Shown here: one piece after another, positions 33,131-43,965 of the stretch
How the letters are laid out: each line of letters begins with the position of its first letter
Numbering within the stretch: position 1 is the stretch's first letter
NCBI RefSeq assembly: GCF_023898315.1
Contig: NC_064617.1
Span: 715,129,202 to 715,193,201 of the forward strand
Source of the DNA: Schistocerca nitens
Lineage: Eukaryota > Arthropoda > Insecta > Orthoptera > Acrididae
Direction: 5' to 3'
Length of the DNA: 64,000 bases
Position numbers and translations under genes: made by a program
Notes under the pieces: generated by a model
Told to the model about the DNA's origin: nothing
The model's database searches: none
The model's input: only the letters and a program-made list of their open reading frames with translations

Positions 33131-33600
33131 CAACGGCTTTTTTCAGTGTAAAATGTAATTGTTAATTGCAATTTTTTTAAATTCTGCTTTACCGGTTTCC
33201 AGAAATTAATTTGTCATCGTCAGAAGCCCACAAAATTCGAGATATTATAAAGCTTTAGACCTTGGCTAAACATTTATGTGAAGTAGAGAAGTATATTACA
33301 GAAACTTATTTTGCATTAGTTTAGTAGATGTCGATATCTTCTTCATACAAGCATAATGCCATGGCATGTCCAGAATTGTACATATTGTATGTGGTTGTTG
33401 TAAACACACATTGGCAATTTATAGTAACTGAATCACATCTATGTATATGTCAAGCTCTTGTGGTAGCAATAAGGAACACATATAAAAGCAAATGAAAAAT
33501 ATAGCGAGGTATATGAAGAAGTTAATGCAGTAGTGGAAACCAGTATAAAGGCAGGGATCCTATGACATTAATGGTGATTTTCAGTTCACATACTGCCTAA
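33131..33600. other. Anonymous DNA
   Basis: AT-rich; nothing is recognised. Confidence 0.45.
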
Positions 33601-34460
33601 AATTGCCTTCCATTGTGATTAACACGCCTTGCAAGCATTCCTCGAGTGTTTTTCACGGGATTCAAATTCGGCCTATGTGCAGGCGAGCGGAAGACGTCGA
33701 TGTCTTTATCTTCAGACCACTTTTTTGGTTGTAGTAGAGACATACACAGATGCATTGTTTTGTTGAAACATTAGTATTTCGTCCCCTTCGTCTTCATATA
33801 TGTAATCACTTCTGTCTCTAGTACCTCAGTGTGCATCTTAGAGATCATTTTAGATTTCAGCCCAGCAATGTCTGACTGACGTTTAGTGCAGAAGGCTGCC
33901 CAAGTCATACAAATTCCACCATCAAAATTTGTGCTCGATGTTACATGCTGCTCTGTTCTCAGATCTTGAAAATAATGCTGAAATCCATCCTGCCCATTTA
34001 AATTAAACTTCTTCTCATCACTGAAAATCACGTATTCCATTATGGAGTCCATGACACGTCTTTTTTCAGAAAATTCCAGTCTAGCATGTTTTATGTTTAG
34101 CTGTTAGGGCGGGTTTGTGCAGTCGTTTTTTAAAGCAACAAGTCTGTCATGTGACAAAATTTGTCGTACACGCATGGCAGTTACTGGCAACTGTAAATAA
34201 GCAACAAGTTGAGAAGAATAACGGCTTGTGGCCCTTCCTTTGATCGAAAGTAACCCTTCCTGTGCCTCAGATAATTTTCTGCTTTGCTAATAATTTTCCG
34301 TTCTGTCCATATCGTCCACCCAGCGTGACAAAATTATCAATAACTGTACTTGAACAGTTCAACTTCTTGACAATTTGACGATTAGAGTTATCCATTTCCT
34401 TGTACTTGTCCATTATTGCTTGTTCATCATATGATAACAATTTTCCGTGTGCCATTCGCA
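33601..34460 (-). pseudogene. Tc3-like transposase relic
   Basis: The start is near 34455: 'MAHGKLLSYDEQAIMDKYKE', a helix-turn-helix with 'SNRQIVKKLNCSSTVIDNFV' as in Tc3-type proteins. The middle is frameshifted ('CCFKKRLHKPALTAKHK'). The catalytic part reads 'IMEYVIFSDEKKFNLNGQDG' with the first Asp intact, then 'DLRTEQH'. The last part, 'FRSPAHRPNLNPVKNTRGML', is the degenerate block that normally carries the catalytic Glu (SPDLNPIEN); the Asp-Asn and Glu-Lys changes are visible. No TIRs were delimited. Confidence 0.75.
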
Positions 34461-34720
34461 CAATCGTGGTTTACGTACACAAGCACTGTGACTAATGGTG
34501 TACCTTTCCTATCTGCAGTAAAGGCACCTACGCACTGCACAGACCCGATTGCCTTCATACAGAGTTCCACTCTCTAGCACCTGAACAGCTGGTGTCTTGT
34601 TATGTACTGTACCAGTGACATCAAATGCGATACCATTTGACTGCATTTGTCAGTATACTCAAGACCACCTACAGTAAATCAGGCCTTACGGCAGATATCG
34701 ACAGTTGACAATATGGCGGC
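34461..34720. other. Anonymous DNA
   Basis: Nothing is recognised. Confidence 0.4.
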
Positions 34721-34910
34721 AAAATGGGTCTAAGCTGTATGGGACTTAACATCTGAGGTCATCAGTCCCCTTGACTTAGAACTACTTAAACCTAACTAAC
34801 CTAAGGACATCACACACATCCATGCCCGAGGTAGGATTCGAACCTGCGACCGTAGCAGTCGCACGGTTCCAGATTGAAGCATCTAGAACCGCTCGGCCAC
34901 CGCGGCCGGC
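34721..34910 (-). mobile_element. SINE family A
   Basis: Minus-strand copy with inverted box B 'ggattcgaacctgcgacc' and head 'accgctcggccaccgcggcc'. The tail end is altered ('aaaatgggtctaagctgtat'), with part of the usual 3' end lost. No clear duplication. Confidence 0.9.
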
Positions 34911-35179
34911 CCTTGTTTTTCCAAGTATATTATACAGTAGTGGAAATATGTATAAAGACATTGGTACATGCTGGAAAATTAACGTTGTCCGTTGGAATAG
35001 TTGTGCACAGTGTATACCCAGTAGCATGAGATCCAATATATCAAGACCACCTACAATATATCAGACCACAACATAGAAACCAAGATGGCGGCAGTCTTAG
35101 GCCAAGTATTTCAGTGGTACAAAGTTTATTTGGATCCATTTTGCATAGAAACTGCCTTACATAGACAGGATGAGGTGAT

Positions 35180-35650
35180 GTTAACATATTTCTTTTTCTC
35201 AAGTGATGGTAGGCACGTCATCTGCTAAAATTTCCGGAAAAGCGGGCGTAAGCCCGACCCTGAGGCGTAAGTGGCTAAAATAAGGGCAGAGGATCAGGAA
35301 GTGTCTGACTGCTAATGGCTGGCTGCAGAGAGGACAGGGGAGGAAGTCGACAAGGCTGTTGGAATAGGTTTCACTTCTCTGAGTTTGTTCCCATGAAGGG
35401 AGCACCAATGGTCATGCCAAAGTGACGTGATACGCCGATAGAGAAAAGTACAAATATCTTGCGAGGGAACAGGGTAAAGGCGTGCCGACCGAGATGAATT
35501 GCGGCCTTGGCTGCAGCATCAGCAGCATCATTCCCAGGCACACCAACATGGCCAGGAACCCACATGAACATCGCTTGGGCTCCCCCATCCGGGAACAAAT
35601 GGAGGCTGTCCTGGATCCGTCGAACGATGGGGTGGACTAGATGTTACATT
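35180..35650 (-). pseudogene. LINE RNase H domain fragment
   Basis: The minus-strand frame near 35560 reads 'FMWVPGHVGVPGNDAADAAA', the C-terminal motif of the RNase H domain of insect LINEs (Jockey, I or R1 type). Further down come 'SQPLAVRHFLILCPYFSHLR', a decayed version of the cysteine/histidine tail. The RT is missing. It is a different LINE type from the others in this window, which have no RNase H. Confidence 0.75.
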
Positions 35651-36007
35651 TAATGTCACACGGTAAAGCCTAACCTAAAATGTTCGCATTTAAAGATTGT
35701 GGCCTTCTCAGAGAAACTCACCCATCTAGAAATATTCCCGGAGACATATATCTAGACGGGCTAATGTGGTTTTAATAAGGGGTTCTAGGGACAGGTTCTG
35801 CTCTTATACAAAATTACGCCTTCTAGCTCGGTGAAAGCCATAAGATGCACGGAGTATTTACCTGTTCTTTGCGGAGGAGCAGCATTTGTCTTAATAGGGC
35901 AGTTATTTAAGAGAAATTATGAACGATATTGTGTTCTCTCTGTGATCTGTTCTAAGGGTAGAAGTAAGAAGATGTGTGTACGAATGTACTAGTGACTGTA
36001 TGTGATT
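35651..36007. other. Anonymous DNA
   Basis: Nothing is recognised. Confidence 0.45.
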
Positions 36008-36011
36008 ACGG

Positions 36012-36718
36012 TGTAAGTAGGCTGTTTAGGTTTTTATATTGGTAAAGCCACGTAGCGCTCTATATGAGAATCACTGGCTGTGCTGTGTCCAGTCTGTGGC
36101 TGGTTTGCATTGTTGTTGGCTATTGTAGTGTTAGGCAGTTGGCTGTTAACAGCGCGTAGCGTTGCGCAGTTGGAGGTGAGCCGCCAGCAGTGGTGGATGT
36201 GGGGAAGTGAGATGGCGGATTTTTGAGAGCGGATGATCTGGACGTGTGTCCACAGAAACAGTACATTTGTAAGAATGGATGTCATGAACTACTATATATA
36301 CTCGTATTATGACTTTTGAACACTATTAAGGTAAATACATCGTTTGTTCTCTATCAAAAGCTTTCATTTGCTAACTATGCCTATCAGTAGTTAGTGCCTT
36401 CAGTAGTTTGAATCTTTTATTTAGCTGGCAGTAGTGGCGCTCGCCGTATTGCAGTAGTTCGAGTAACGAAGATTTTTGTGAGGTAAGTGATTTGTGAAAG
36501 GTATAGGTTAATGTTAGTCAGTGCCATTCTTTTGTAGGAATTATTAAAAGTCAGATTGCGTTGCGCTAAAAATATTGCGTGTCAGTTTAGTGTTGATCAG
36601 AATAGGTAAAGAGCGAAATGTCTGAGTACGTTCAGTTCTGCTCAGCTGTTTGAAAATCAAATAACGTAAGGGATTTACCAGCACAGTAATTCACTAATTT
36701 TTCTAAGGGGAAGTTCCA
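36012..36718. mobile_element. Solo LTR, 707 bp
   Basis: It starts TG ('tgtaagtaggctgtttagg') and ends CA ('aaggggaagttcca'), and is flanked by a perfect 4-bp duplication ACGG (36008-36011 and 36719-36722). It has no coding region. TG...CA ends with a 4-bp duplication suggest a solo LTR of a Ty3/Gypsy-type element. I also recognise the sequence as a common locust repeat, from memory. The strand is not determined. Confidence 0.7.
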
Positions 36719-36801
36719 ACGGGTTTAAGATGGGACGAAGGTCACTGCTTATGTGAAACTTTGAATTTTTCACTTATTGCAACATATCATCACGTAAATG
36801 T

Positions 36802-37034
36802 CCGTCCCCGATAGCTGAATGGTCAGCATGACGGATTGTCAATCCTCTGGGCCCGGGTTCGATTCCTGGATGGGTCTGGGAATTTTCTCCGCCCAGGGAC
36901 TGGGTGTTGTGTTGTCCTCATAATCATCCTATCATCCACATCGACTGCAGGTCGCCGAAGTGGCGTCAAATTGAAAGACCGGCACCCGGCTAACGGTCTG
37001 CCCGATGGGGGGCCCTAGCCATACGATTAAATAA
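36802..37034 (+). mobile_element. SINE family D, tRNA-Asp-like head
   Basis: Box A 'tagctgaatggtcagcatg', anticodon-loop-like 'ttgtcaa' (GTC, Asp), box B 'gggttcgattcctgg', then 'gactgggtgttgtgttgtcc' and the end 'ccatacgattaaata'. An imperfect 13-bp duplication lies at 36789-36801 ('atcacgtaaatgt') and 37035-37047 ('atcacctgaatgt'). Confidence 0.9.
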
Positions 37035-37079
37035 ATCACCTGAATGTAAAAAAACTTGATCAATTAAAAAAAATCCAGT

Positions 37080-37850
37080 TCGGTTACAGATCTTGTTCCA
37101 CACTGACTCAGATCTACGTAGTGCGGAGTACATATTGCAGGGTACATTCTATAAACCATTAATATTCTTTCCTATTCCGTTCGTGAAGTGAGCGACAGGA
37201 AAATGTCTCCTGTACGCCTCTGCACGCCCTTTAATCTCTCTTATCTCATTCTCGCGATCCTTTCGCGATATGTACAATGCAGACAGACAATACCAGTAGC
37301 AAGGTATTTTTTGGGTATAGATTCTCCAAGTTTATCCAAAAGGGTTTAGCCTACGTCATCTTTCTTCCAGGGACTCCTACTTTCGTTCCAAGAGCATTAT
37401 TTTCGTATGTATTACACGACCTGTCGCCATCCTGGCGGCACGTCTCTGAATCATGCGATGTCTGTTGCCTTCTTGATAAGGATTCCAAATGCTGCAACAG
37501 TACTCCAGAATTAGCCACACTAGCATCTTGCATGCGATTTCCTTTACGGGTGCACACGATTTTGCCAGTACCCTTCCAACAAATCTGTCTTCCAGTCACT
37601 TTCCCTGATACTAGTTTTAAGTGATCATTCAATTTCTTTCGCTTCATGGTATTGACCCTAAATGCTTACACGATGCGAAGTGCTCAAGATGTTCACCACT
37701 AGTCTTGTTATGAGATATTGTCGAGTTCGTTCTCTTCGTTATAATCACTGTGTTAGATTTATCGCCATTTACATAGAGCGGCCACACATTACATCAAGTA
37801 TAAACATTCTCCAAATCTTTCTGAAATGTTTCTCGCGGTCGTGAAACTGT
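37080..37850 (-). pseudogene. CR1/Jockey-like LINE 3' fragment
   Basis: Reading down from 37640: 'TGRQICWKGTGKIVCTRKGN', 'AC(K)MLVWLILEYCCSIWNPY' and 'HRMIQRRAAR' are thumb-region motifs of the LINE family at 6998-9430. The 3' end near 37090 ('agatctacgtagtgcggagt') is related to the family's tail. Stops throughout. No RT catalytic core. Confidence 0.7.
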
Positions 37851-38149
37851 GATACTTTGCAACACAAAGTCTGGTACAACGCCTTAAAGTGCACCCAGTT
37901 GCTGATGTTATTATCTGTTTGACAACTGCTGGCGCTGTGACAGTTTATGTTATTACAGTTGACTCCCAACAGCCAATGTTCCGTTTCTGCTGCTACTTTT
38001 AAATTGTTTTTGTATAAATTTTACGCAGTACTACTTCTCATAGCTTTTTCTTTGCCCCCGATATGCCAGAGGCTGGACAGCTCGCTGGCTCGCCGTGAAA
38101 ATTGCACAATAGCAGAAATTGGTCAATAGAGCATAGCAAACAATAAATA
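37851..38149. other. Anonymous DNA
   Basis: Nothing is recognised. Confidence 0.45.
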
Positions 38150-38243
38150 ACTCTAAGACTTTTTTTGCAAATAATGCTGTCATTTACCATCTAGTAAAGT
38201 CATCAGGAGATCGAAAACAATTGCGAATGATTTAGATAAGATA

Positions 38244-40395
38244 TACAGGGTGAGCCACCTAACGTTACCGCTGGATATATTTCGTAAACCACATCAGATA
38301 CTGACGAACCGATTCCACAGACCGAACGTGAGGAGAGGGGCTAGTGTAATTGTTTAATACAAACCATACAAAAATGCACGGAAGTATGTTTTTTAACACA
38401 AACCTACGTTTTTTAAAATTGAACCACGTTAGCTTTGTTAGCACATCTGAACGTATAAACAAATACGTAATCAGTGCCGTTTGTTGCACTGTAAAATGTT
38501 AATTACATCCGGAGATATTGTAACGTAAAGTTGACGCTTGAAACCTCCGACGTTCAGTTGCGTGTTGTAACAAACACGGGCCACGGTCGGCGAACAGCAT
38601 CTGCAGGGACATGTTTACGATGACGACCGTGTTTACGAGTGTGGCTGTAGTGCACTGTTGTGGATTGGTCTAGCTGTCGCAGTGTCCGCATGTAGCGATT
38701 GCTGCTATTGTTATTCTGCATTCGTCTCCGCACGCAGACCAATTGTAGTACACAGTGTTACCAGACGTCTGTGATAGTGTAGTATTGTAGGAACTGTGAC
38801 CATGGTGTATTCGAACTCTGAAAAGGCGGAGATGATACTCTTCTATGGCGAGTGTCGACGAAATGCAGCTGAAGCCTGCAGGGTGTATGCAGAACGGTAC
38901 CCGGACAGAGAGCATCCAACGTGCCGCACATTGCAAAACATCTACCGCCAACTGTATGCAACAGGTATGGTCGTAGCACGCAAACGGGTCCGTAACAGGC
39001 CCGTCACAGGAGAAGCGGGTGCAGTTGGTGTGTTAGCTGCTGTTGCCATGAACCCACACATGAGTACACGGGACATTGCGAGAGCCGGTGGACTGAGTCA
39101 AAGTAGTGTCATGCGCATACTGCATCGTCACCGCTTTCACCCGTTTCATGTGTCGCTACATCAGCAATTACATGGTGATGACTTTAATCATCGAGTGCAA
39201 TTCTGTCAATGGGCATGAACCGAGAATGCGTTGCAGTTCTACCTGTTTACCGATGAAGCGGGTATCACAAACCACGGGGCAGTGAATCTATGGAACATGC
39301 ATTACTGGTCCGTGGACAATCCTCGCTAGCTCAGACAGGTAGAGCGACAGCGACCGTGGACTGTAAATGTATGGTGCGGAATCATTGGCGACCACCTCAT
39401 TGGTCCTCACTCCATTGCAGGGGCCCAAACAGCTGCAACATACATCGCGTTTCTACAGAATGATCTGCCAACGTTGCTCGAAAATGTCCCACTGGAAACG
39501 CGTCGACGTATGTGCTATCAGCACGATGGTGCACCTGCACATTCCGCAATTAACACTAGGCTGACCCTTGACAGGATGTTCGACGGGCGTTTCATAGGAC
39601 GTGGAGGACGCATAAATTGGCCAGCCCGTTCTCCTGATCTTACACCTCTGGACTTCTTTCTGTGGGGTACGTTAAAGGAGAATGTGTACCGTGATGTGCC
39701 TACAACCCCAGAGGATATGAAACAACGTATTGTGGCAGCCTGCGGCGACATTACACCAGATGTACTGCGGCGTGTACGACATTCATTACGCCAGAGATTG
39801 CAGTTGTGTGCAGCAAATGATGGCCACCACATTGAACATCTATTTGCCTGACATGTAGGGACACACTCTATTCCACTCCGTAATTGAAAACGGAAACCAC
39901 GTGTGTACGTATACCTCACCCCTCATGGTAATGTACATGTGCGCCAGTGAAAAAGACCAATAAAAAGGTGTTAGCATGTGGACGTAATGTGCTGTTCCAG
40001 TCTCATCTGTACCTAAGGTCCATCACCGTTCCCTTTGGATCCCTACGTAATTCGGTTCTCTCCGATACACACGATCGAACAGCGGAGGAGTGGTACTCAA
40101 GCGTCAACTTTAGGTTACAATATCTCCGGGTGTAATTAACATTTTACACTGCAACAAACGGCACTGATTACGTATTTGTTTATATGTTCAGATGTGCTAA
40201 CAAAACTAACGGGGTTCCATTTAAAAAAAACGTAGGTTTGTGTTAAAAAACATACTTTCGTGCATTTTTTTATGGTTTGTATTAACCAATTACACTAGCC
40301 CCTCTCCTCAAGTTCGGTCTGTGGAATCGATTCGTCAGTATTTGATGTGGTTTACGAAATATATCCAGCGGTAATGTTTGGTGACTCACCCTGTG
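38244..40395 (+). mobile_element. DD41D mariner-superfamily element with ~298-bp TIRs
   Basis: 2,152 bp, TA at 38242-38243 and 40396-40397. Long TIRs, 38244-38541 and 40097-40395, closely match along their whole length and start 'acagggtgag'. The transposase lies between them. The spacing identifies it as the DD41D (rosa-type) branch of the Tc1/mariner superfamily. Confidence 0.92.
38802..39851 (+). pseudogene. DD41D transposase with two in-frame stops (349 codons)
   Basis: A complete frame from MVYSNSEKAEMILFYGECRR to HHIEHLFA with only two nonsense changes (TGA at 39216, TAG near 39328) and no frameshift. The N-terminus has the MVYSNSEKAEM-type helix-turn-helix (often annotated as DUF4817). 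A second DNA-binding region reads 'STRDIARAGGLSQSSVMRIL'. The catalytic Asp residues are in 'LFTDEAGI', 'QHDGAPAHS' and 'SPDLTPLDFFLW'; there are 41 residues between the second and third. Both stops could each result from a single base change. An earlier GTG at 38796 is ignored because ATG 38802 gives the conserved start. Confidence 0.9.
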
Positions 40396-40885
40396 TATGT
40401 GGTTCGAAAACTGCAATAAGAGTGAGCCCGTACACCTGGCTACTAAAAGGGATTGGCTAAATTTCGGTTATACGACAAATCATATAAATCTAAAGCCTAT
40501 CAATTCAACTAAATATGTAGGGATTACAATTACGAGTATCTTAAACTGTAATTGTCACAAAGATAACGTTGTGGAGAAGGCAAAATGAAGACTGCATTTA
40601 CTGACAACACTTACAAGATGCAACACTCCTGCTAAAAAGACTGCCTACACTTGACCGTCCTCTGTTAGATTATTGCTGTGCGTTATGGGATCCTTACCAG
40701 ACGGGACTGATGGAGGACATGAAAAAGTTCAAAGAACGGCAGCTTATTTTTTTGTATTATCGCGAAATAGGGGAGAAAGTGTGTCATAGATATGACAGTA
40801 GCAGGGCAAAGTAAGTTCTGAGACAGTTTGTTAGTGTGTGTTCCCTACACCAGGGGCAAGTATGCATTCACGGGCAAACATCGTC

Positions 40886-41113
40886 TTTGATTGACAGGTC
40901 CCTACCCTATTGTTTAGCTGAGAGGATTAAGACCCCCTGAGGATAATTTATCCTTTTGATTGACAGGTTATGACCCTGAAAAGGATAATCCTTCCTTTTG
41001 ATTGACAGGTGTTAACCTATTGCTCCCTAATTCCTCCCCCACCTCCTCCTCCCCCATCCCTCTGGGAACTACCCTCACCGATACAAGCACACTTTGGTAT
41101 CAATTTGATTGAC
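40886..41113 (+). repeat. Interspersed 'tttgattgacaggt' repeats
   Basis: The 14-mer occurs exactly at 40886-40899, 40955-40968 and 40997-41010, with a 10-base partial at 41104-41113. Short flanks also repeat ('gaggataat', 'ccttttg'). The spacing is irregular (69, 42 and 107 bp). The rest of the block is C-rich and AT-rich in turn. Function is unknown. Confidence 0.7.
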
Positions 41114-41190
41114 TAATTAATTAAATCGATCAGTTAATTAGACCCACCCTCTGGGAAATCCCCCGGCTCTCCCCCTCCTCTCCCTCTCAT

Positions 41191-41440
41191 GTACCGAGCG
41201 GGATGCGCAGTGGTTAGCTCACAGGACTCGCATTCAGGAGGACAACAGTTCAAACTCGTGTCCGGCCATCCTGATTTAGGTTTTCCGTGATATCACCAAA
41301 TCGTTTCATGCAAATGCTGGGATGGTTCCTTTGAAATAGCACAGCCCATTCCCTTCCCCATCCCTCCCTAGTCCGAGCTTGTGCTCCGTCTCTAGTGACC
41401 TCGTTGTCGACGGGACGTTAAACGCTAATCTCCTCCTCCT
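41191..41440 (+). mobile_element. SINE family C variant with a different 3' end
   Basis: Box A 'ggatgcgcagtggttagctc', box B 'gttcaaactcgtg' and the family C body, but the last third reads 'cgttgtcgacgggacgttaa' and 'acgctaatctcctcctcc' instead of the 'caaccc' end of the others. No unambiguous duplication because the site is C/T-rich. Confidence 0.85.
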
Positions 41441-41489
41441 CCCCTCCCGAAAATATGCGGGAAAAAGATCGGCTCATCGGCCATTTAGA

Positions 41490-41825
41490 GGGAAATCGAT
41501 TGCAGTGTATGGATGTTATTTATACAATTTAGAGAATGTGTGGAATACTGTTTATTTATTTATGGCAGTGTATGAAATATAGTTTATTCATTAATTTAAA
41601 GAATTTGGCGGGGAATCGATTGGAGTGTATGGAATACTGCTTGAACAATTTACGCAGTATGTAGAATACTGTTTATTTAAACAATTCACGAAATACAAGG
41701 TGGTGTTTGTAATATAGTTTATTTATGTAGTTAAAGAATCTGTCTGGAAATTGACTGCACTGTATGGAATACCGTCTATTTAAACAGATTGTGGGTGACA
41801 AGGTAGTAAGGAATATTTAAATAGT
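41490..41825 (+). repeat. Three diverged tandem units, ~121-133 bp
   Basis: Units at 41490-41610, 41611-41743 and 41744 to about 41825 (truncated). Each starts with a variant of 'ggaatcgattggagtgtatg' and contains 'ggaatactgtttattta' and 'aatatagtttattta' subrepeats about 40-50 bp apart. AT-rich, no coding potential. Confidence 0.75.
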
Positions 41826-42563
41826 TGCGGCGCATTTTTATTCTGATCGCGCATGGAGACGCTGAGTCGGTTTAGTTTATATTTGCTGCCAGAGTCAGGA
41901 ATGTTAAGGCTCTTATTTTTATACTTTCCTCACTTTTCAAAGCACACTGGTGTCTAAACACAGACAGGAAACTGATAACAATTACATACCTAAAAGTTCA
42001 TGCCATATTTTGAAACCCACCGCCACTTTCTGCAGGCGGACAACTTGCGAGAATTTCAGCGGCAAACTGTTTTGTACAGTTCGAGAAACATGCATAGATA
42101 TTGCACTGACAGTTATACCCAGCAAAAGGGGTCTACGTATCATGAATGGAATGAAGTACAGTATAGAAGTCACCGTTTGAGATCTCCCGTGTGTGTATCA
42201 ACCGTGAGGGCGCCGCCGCGAAGATCAAAACACCTCACTGTCCTAATTACAGATCACGTTACTAATAACCATCGACCACGGACTCGTTATCGACCACCTT
42301 TGATCTCGCGCTCCCAAACGATGCATCAAGTGGCGGAATTCTGTTGACTGACAAATTCCAGACACGCTTCATGTCGTTGTCTCCCTCAAGAGGCTACTCC
42401 CTGTTCGTCTATGTAAACCGTCTCTAAACACGAAGATGGAGGTTTTCATCTCTCCTCAGGATAGTGTATTCCTGTTACCTTATGCTGGAGACAAAGGGAA
42501 AGCTGACGCGATTTCGATATCATAAATAGAGTGAAATAATCAATTTGCACTACCCTGTCAAAT
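41826..42563. other. Anonymous DNA
   Basis: Nothing is recognised. Confidence 0.45.
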
Positions 42564-42577
42564 TAATTGTTTAACAA

Positions 42578-42774
42578 ATGGTTCAAATGGCTCTGAGCGC
42601 TATGGGACTTAACATCTGAGGTCATCAGTCCCCTAGAACCTAGAACTACTTAAACCTAACTAACCTAAGGACATCACAAACATCCATGTCCGAGGCAGGA
42701 TTCGAACCTGCGACCATAGCGGTCGTGTGGTTCCAGACTGTAGTGCCTAGAACCGCTCGGTCACCCCGGCCGGC
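42578..42774 (-). mobile_element. SINE family A, full length
   Basis: Minus-strand copy with inverted box B and a complete head. A perfect 14-bp duplication, 'taattgtttaacaa', lies at 42564-42577 and 42775-42788, the longest in the window. Confidence 0.96.
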
Positions 42775-42788
42775 TAATTGTTTAACAA

Positions 42789-43186
42789 CTTACAGGAGTC
42801 AAATAGGTCGCTTAAAACACTTACTTCCACCTTACGATGATCCTTCTTCATAATAAAACATATTTCCAACGTTTGATTGTCACACGCAAACATTATGCAA
42901 ATCAAGTAATGAAATTTCCGTCACAAATAGATCGTAGAGCTAAATATATCCGAGGTCTTGTACGCATCGACGTTTGAGAACACAAATACCCTCCTCCATC
43001 ACAACATTTCCAATAAACATATCAGGTGAAAAAAATCCTGACGATCACACAAACTCTCTATTACGAAGCACGGCGTCCGTCGACTGCAGGCTAGCCCCGT
43101 CCGCGCCTGCTGGGAGAGAGACCTACGCCCACTCCGGCCATGCCCGCCGATACCGAACGCAAGAGTGCGCGCAATACAACTATCGG
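42789..43186. other. Anonymous DNA
   Basis: Nothing is recognised; 43080-43180 is CpG-richer than average. Confidence 0.4.
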
Positions 43187-43668
43187 AAACGCGATTGGGT
43201 ATTTAAAAGTACTAAGAATTCCTAAATTGGTTCTCTCCACTACATTCGGAAGGAGGGAGGTAGGTTTTACTGCGTGATAGAAAAGAGACAACAGCAAATA
43301 CCATTTCAAGACAGAGTCCATTGAAATGTTTTGAGAAGCACTAAACACACTTAAACCGTGATTCAATCGGTAGTAATAAGATGTTCACGGTTAGATGTCA
43401 GAGACCGCTATCAATCGAGAATCAGACGCCGCGATTGGATTTTTAAAGCGCTATTTAACCGCTAAGCTGCTTCTCCCCGCTACATTCGGAAGAAGGAGGA
43501 GGAGGAAGGCCTACTGCATGATAGGATAGAGACAACAGCAAATACCACAGAAAGGCAGAGTCCACTGCGGTGTATGGGGAGGCGCTAAACATGATACACT
43601 TAAACGATGACCCAGGCCATAGCAGTAGTTTCCGTGGGTAGATGTCGGAGATCGCTTGTCTTGAACAC
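43187..43668. repeat. ~240-bp direct tandem duplication, diverged
   Basis: Unit 1 is about 43187-43426 and unit 2 about 43427-43668. Shared blocks include 'cgcgattgg', 'ctacattcggaag', 'gagacaacagcaaatacca' and 'agatgtc'. Both carry an inverted CCAAT-like ATTGG followed by a TTTAAA box within about 5 bp. No ORF spans the unit. Possibly a duplicated regulatory segment or a satellite pair. Confidence 0.75.
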
Positions 43669-43787
43669 CCTCATATCCCGCGCAGTCACCTCCCAGACGT
43701 CCACACACAGCACACCAAACCCTTCAAACGCCGCCGGCACCAACGTTCAGGGAAAGGAGGAAACTATAGCCGCGGCTGCAGCCGCAG

Positions 43788-43954
43788 AGCCGGCCGTTGT
43801 GGCTGAGTGGTTCTAAGCGCTTCAGTCCGGAACCGCGCTGCTGCTACGGTCGCAGGTTCGAATCCTGCCTCGGGCATGGATGTGTGTGATGTCCTTAGGT
43901 TGGTTAGATTTAAGTAGTTCTAAGTCTAGGGGACTGATGACATTTGAACCATTT
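43788..43954 (+). mobile_element. SINE family A with a deletion in the tail
   Basis: Head and box B are intact ('gttgtggctgagtggttc', 'ggttcgaatcctgcc'). After 'ggactgatga' it jumps to 'catttgaaccatttt', losing about 30 bp of the tail. The flanking 'gcagccgcag' and 'gcagtcgcag' may be an imperfect duplication. Confidence 0.9.
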
Positions 43955-43965
43955 TGCAGTCGCAG

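Larger units (their letters stand above)
38150..40860 (+). pseudogene. CR1/Jockey-like LINE fragment, split by the DD41D element
   Basis: Before the insertion: 'FANNAVIYHLVKSSGDRKQL' at about 38164-38223, the catalytic FADD motif with both Asp changed to Asn. After it: 'MWFENCNKSEPVHLATKRDW', 'LKPINSTKYVGITITSILNC' and 'HEKVQRTAAYFFVLSRNRGE'. The two parts join in order across the 2.15-kb insertion with TA at the edges. The thumb is complete to near 40790. Many stops. Confidence 0.8.

Noticed and set aside
36012..36718. Non-coding RNA gene
   Set aside because: TG...CA ends and a 4-bp duplication fit a solo LTR better.
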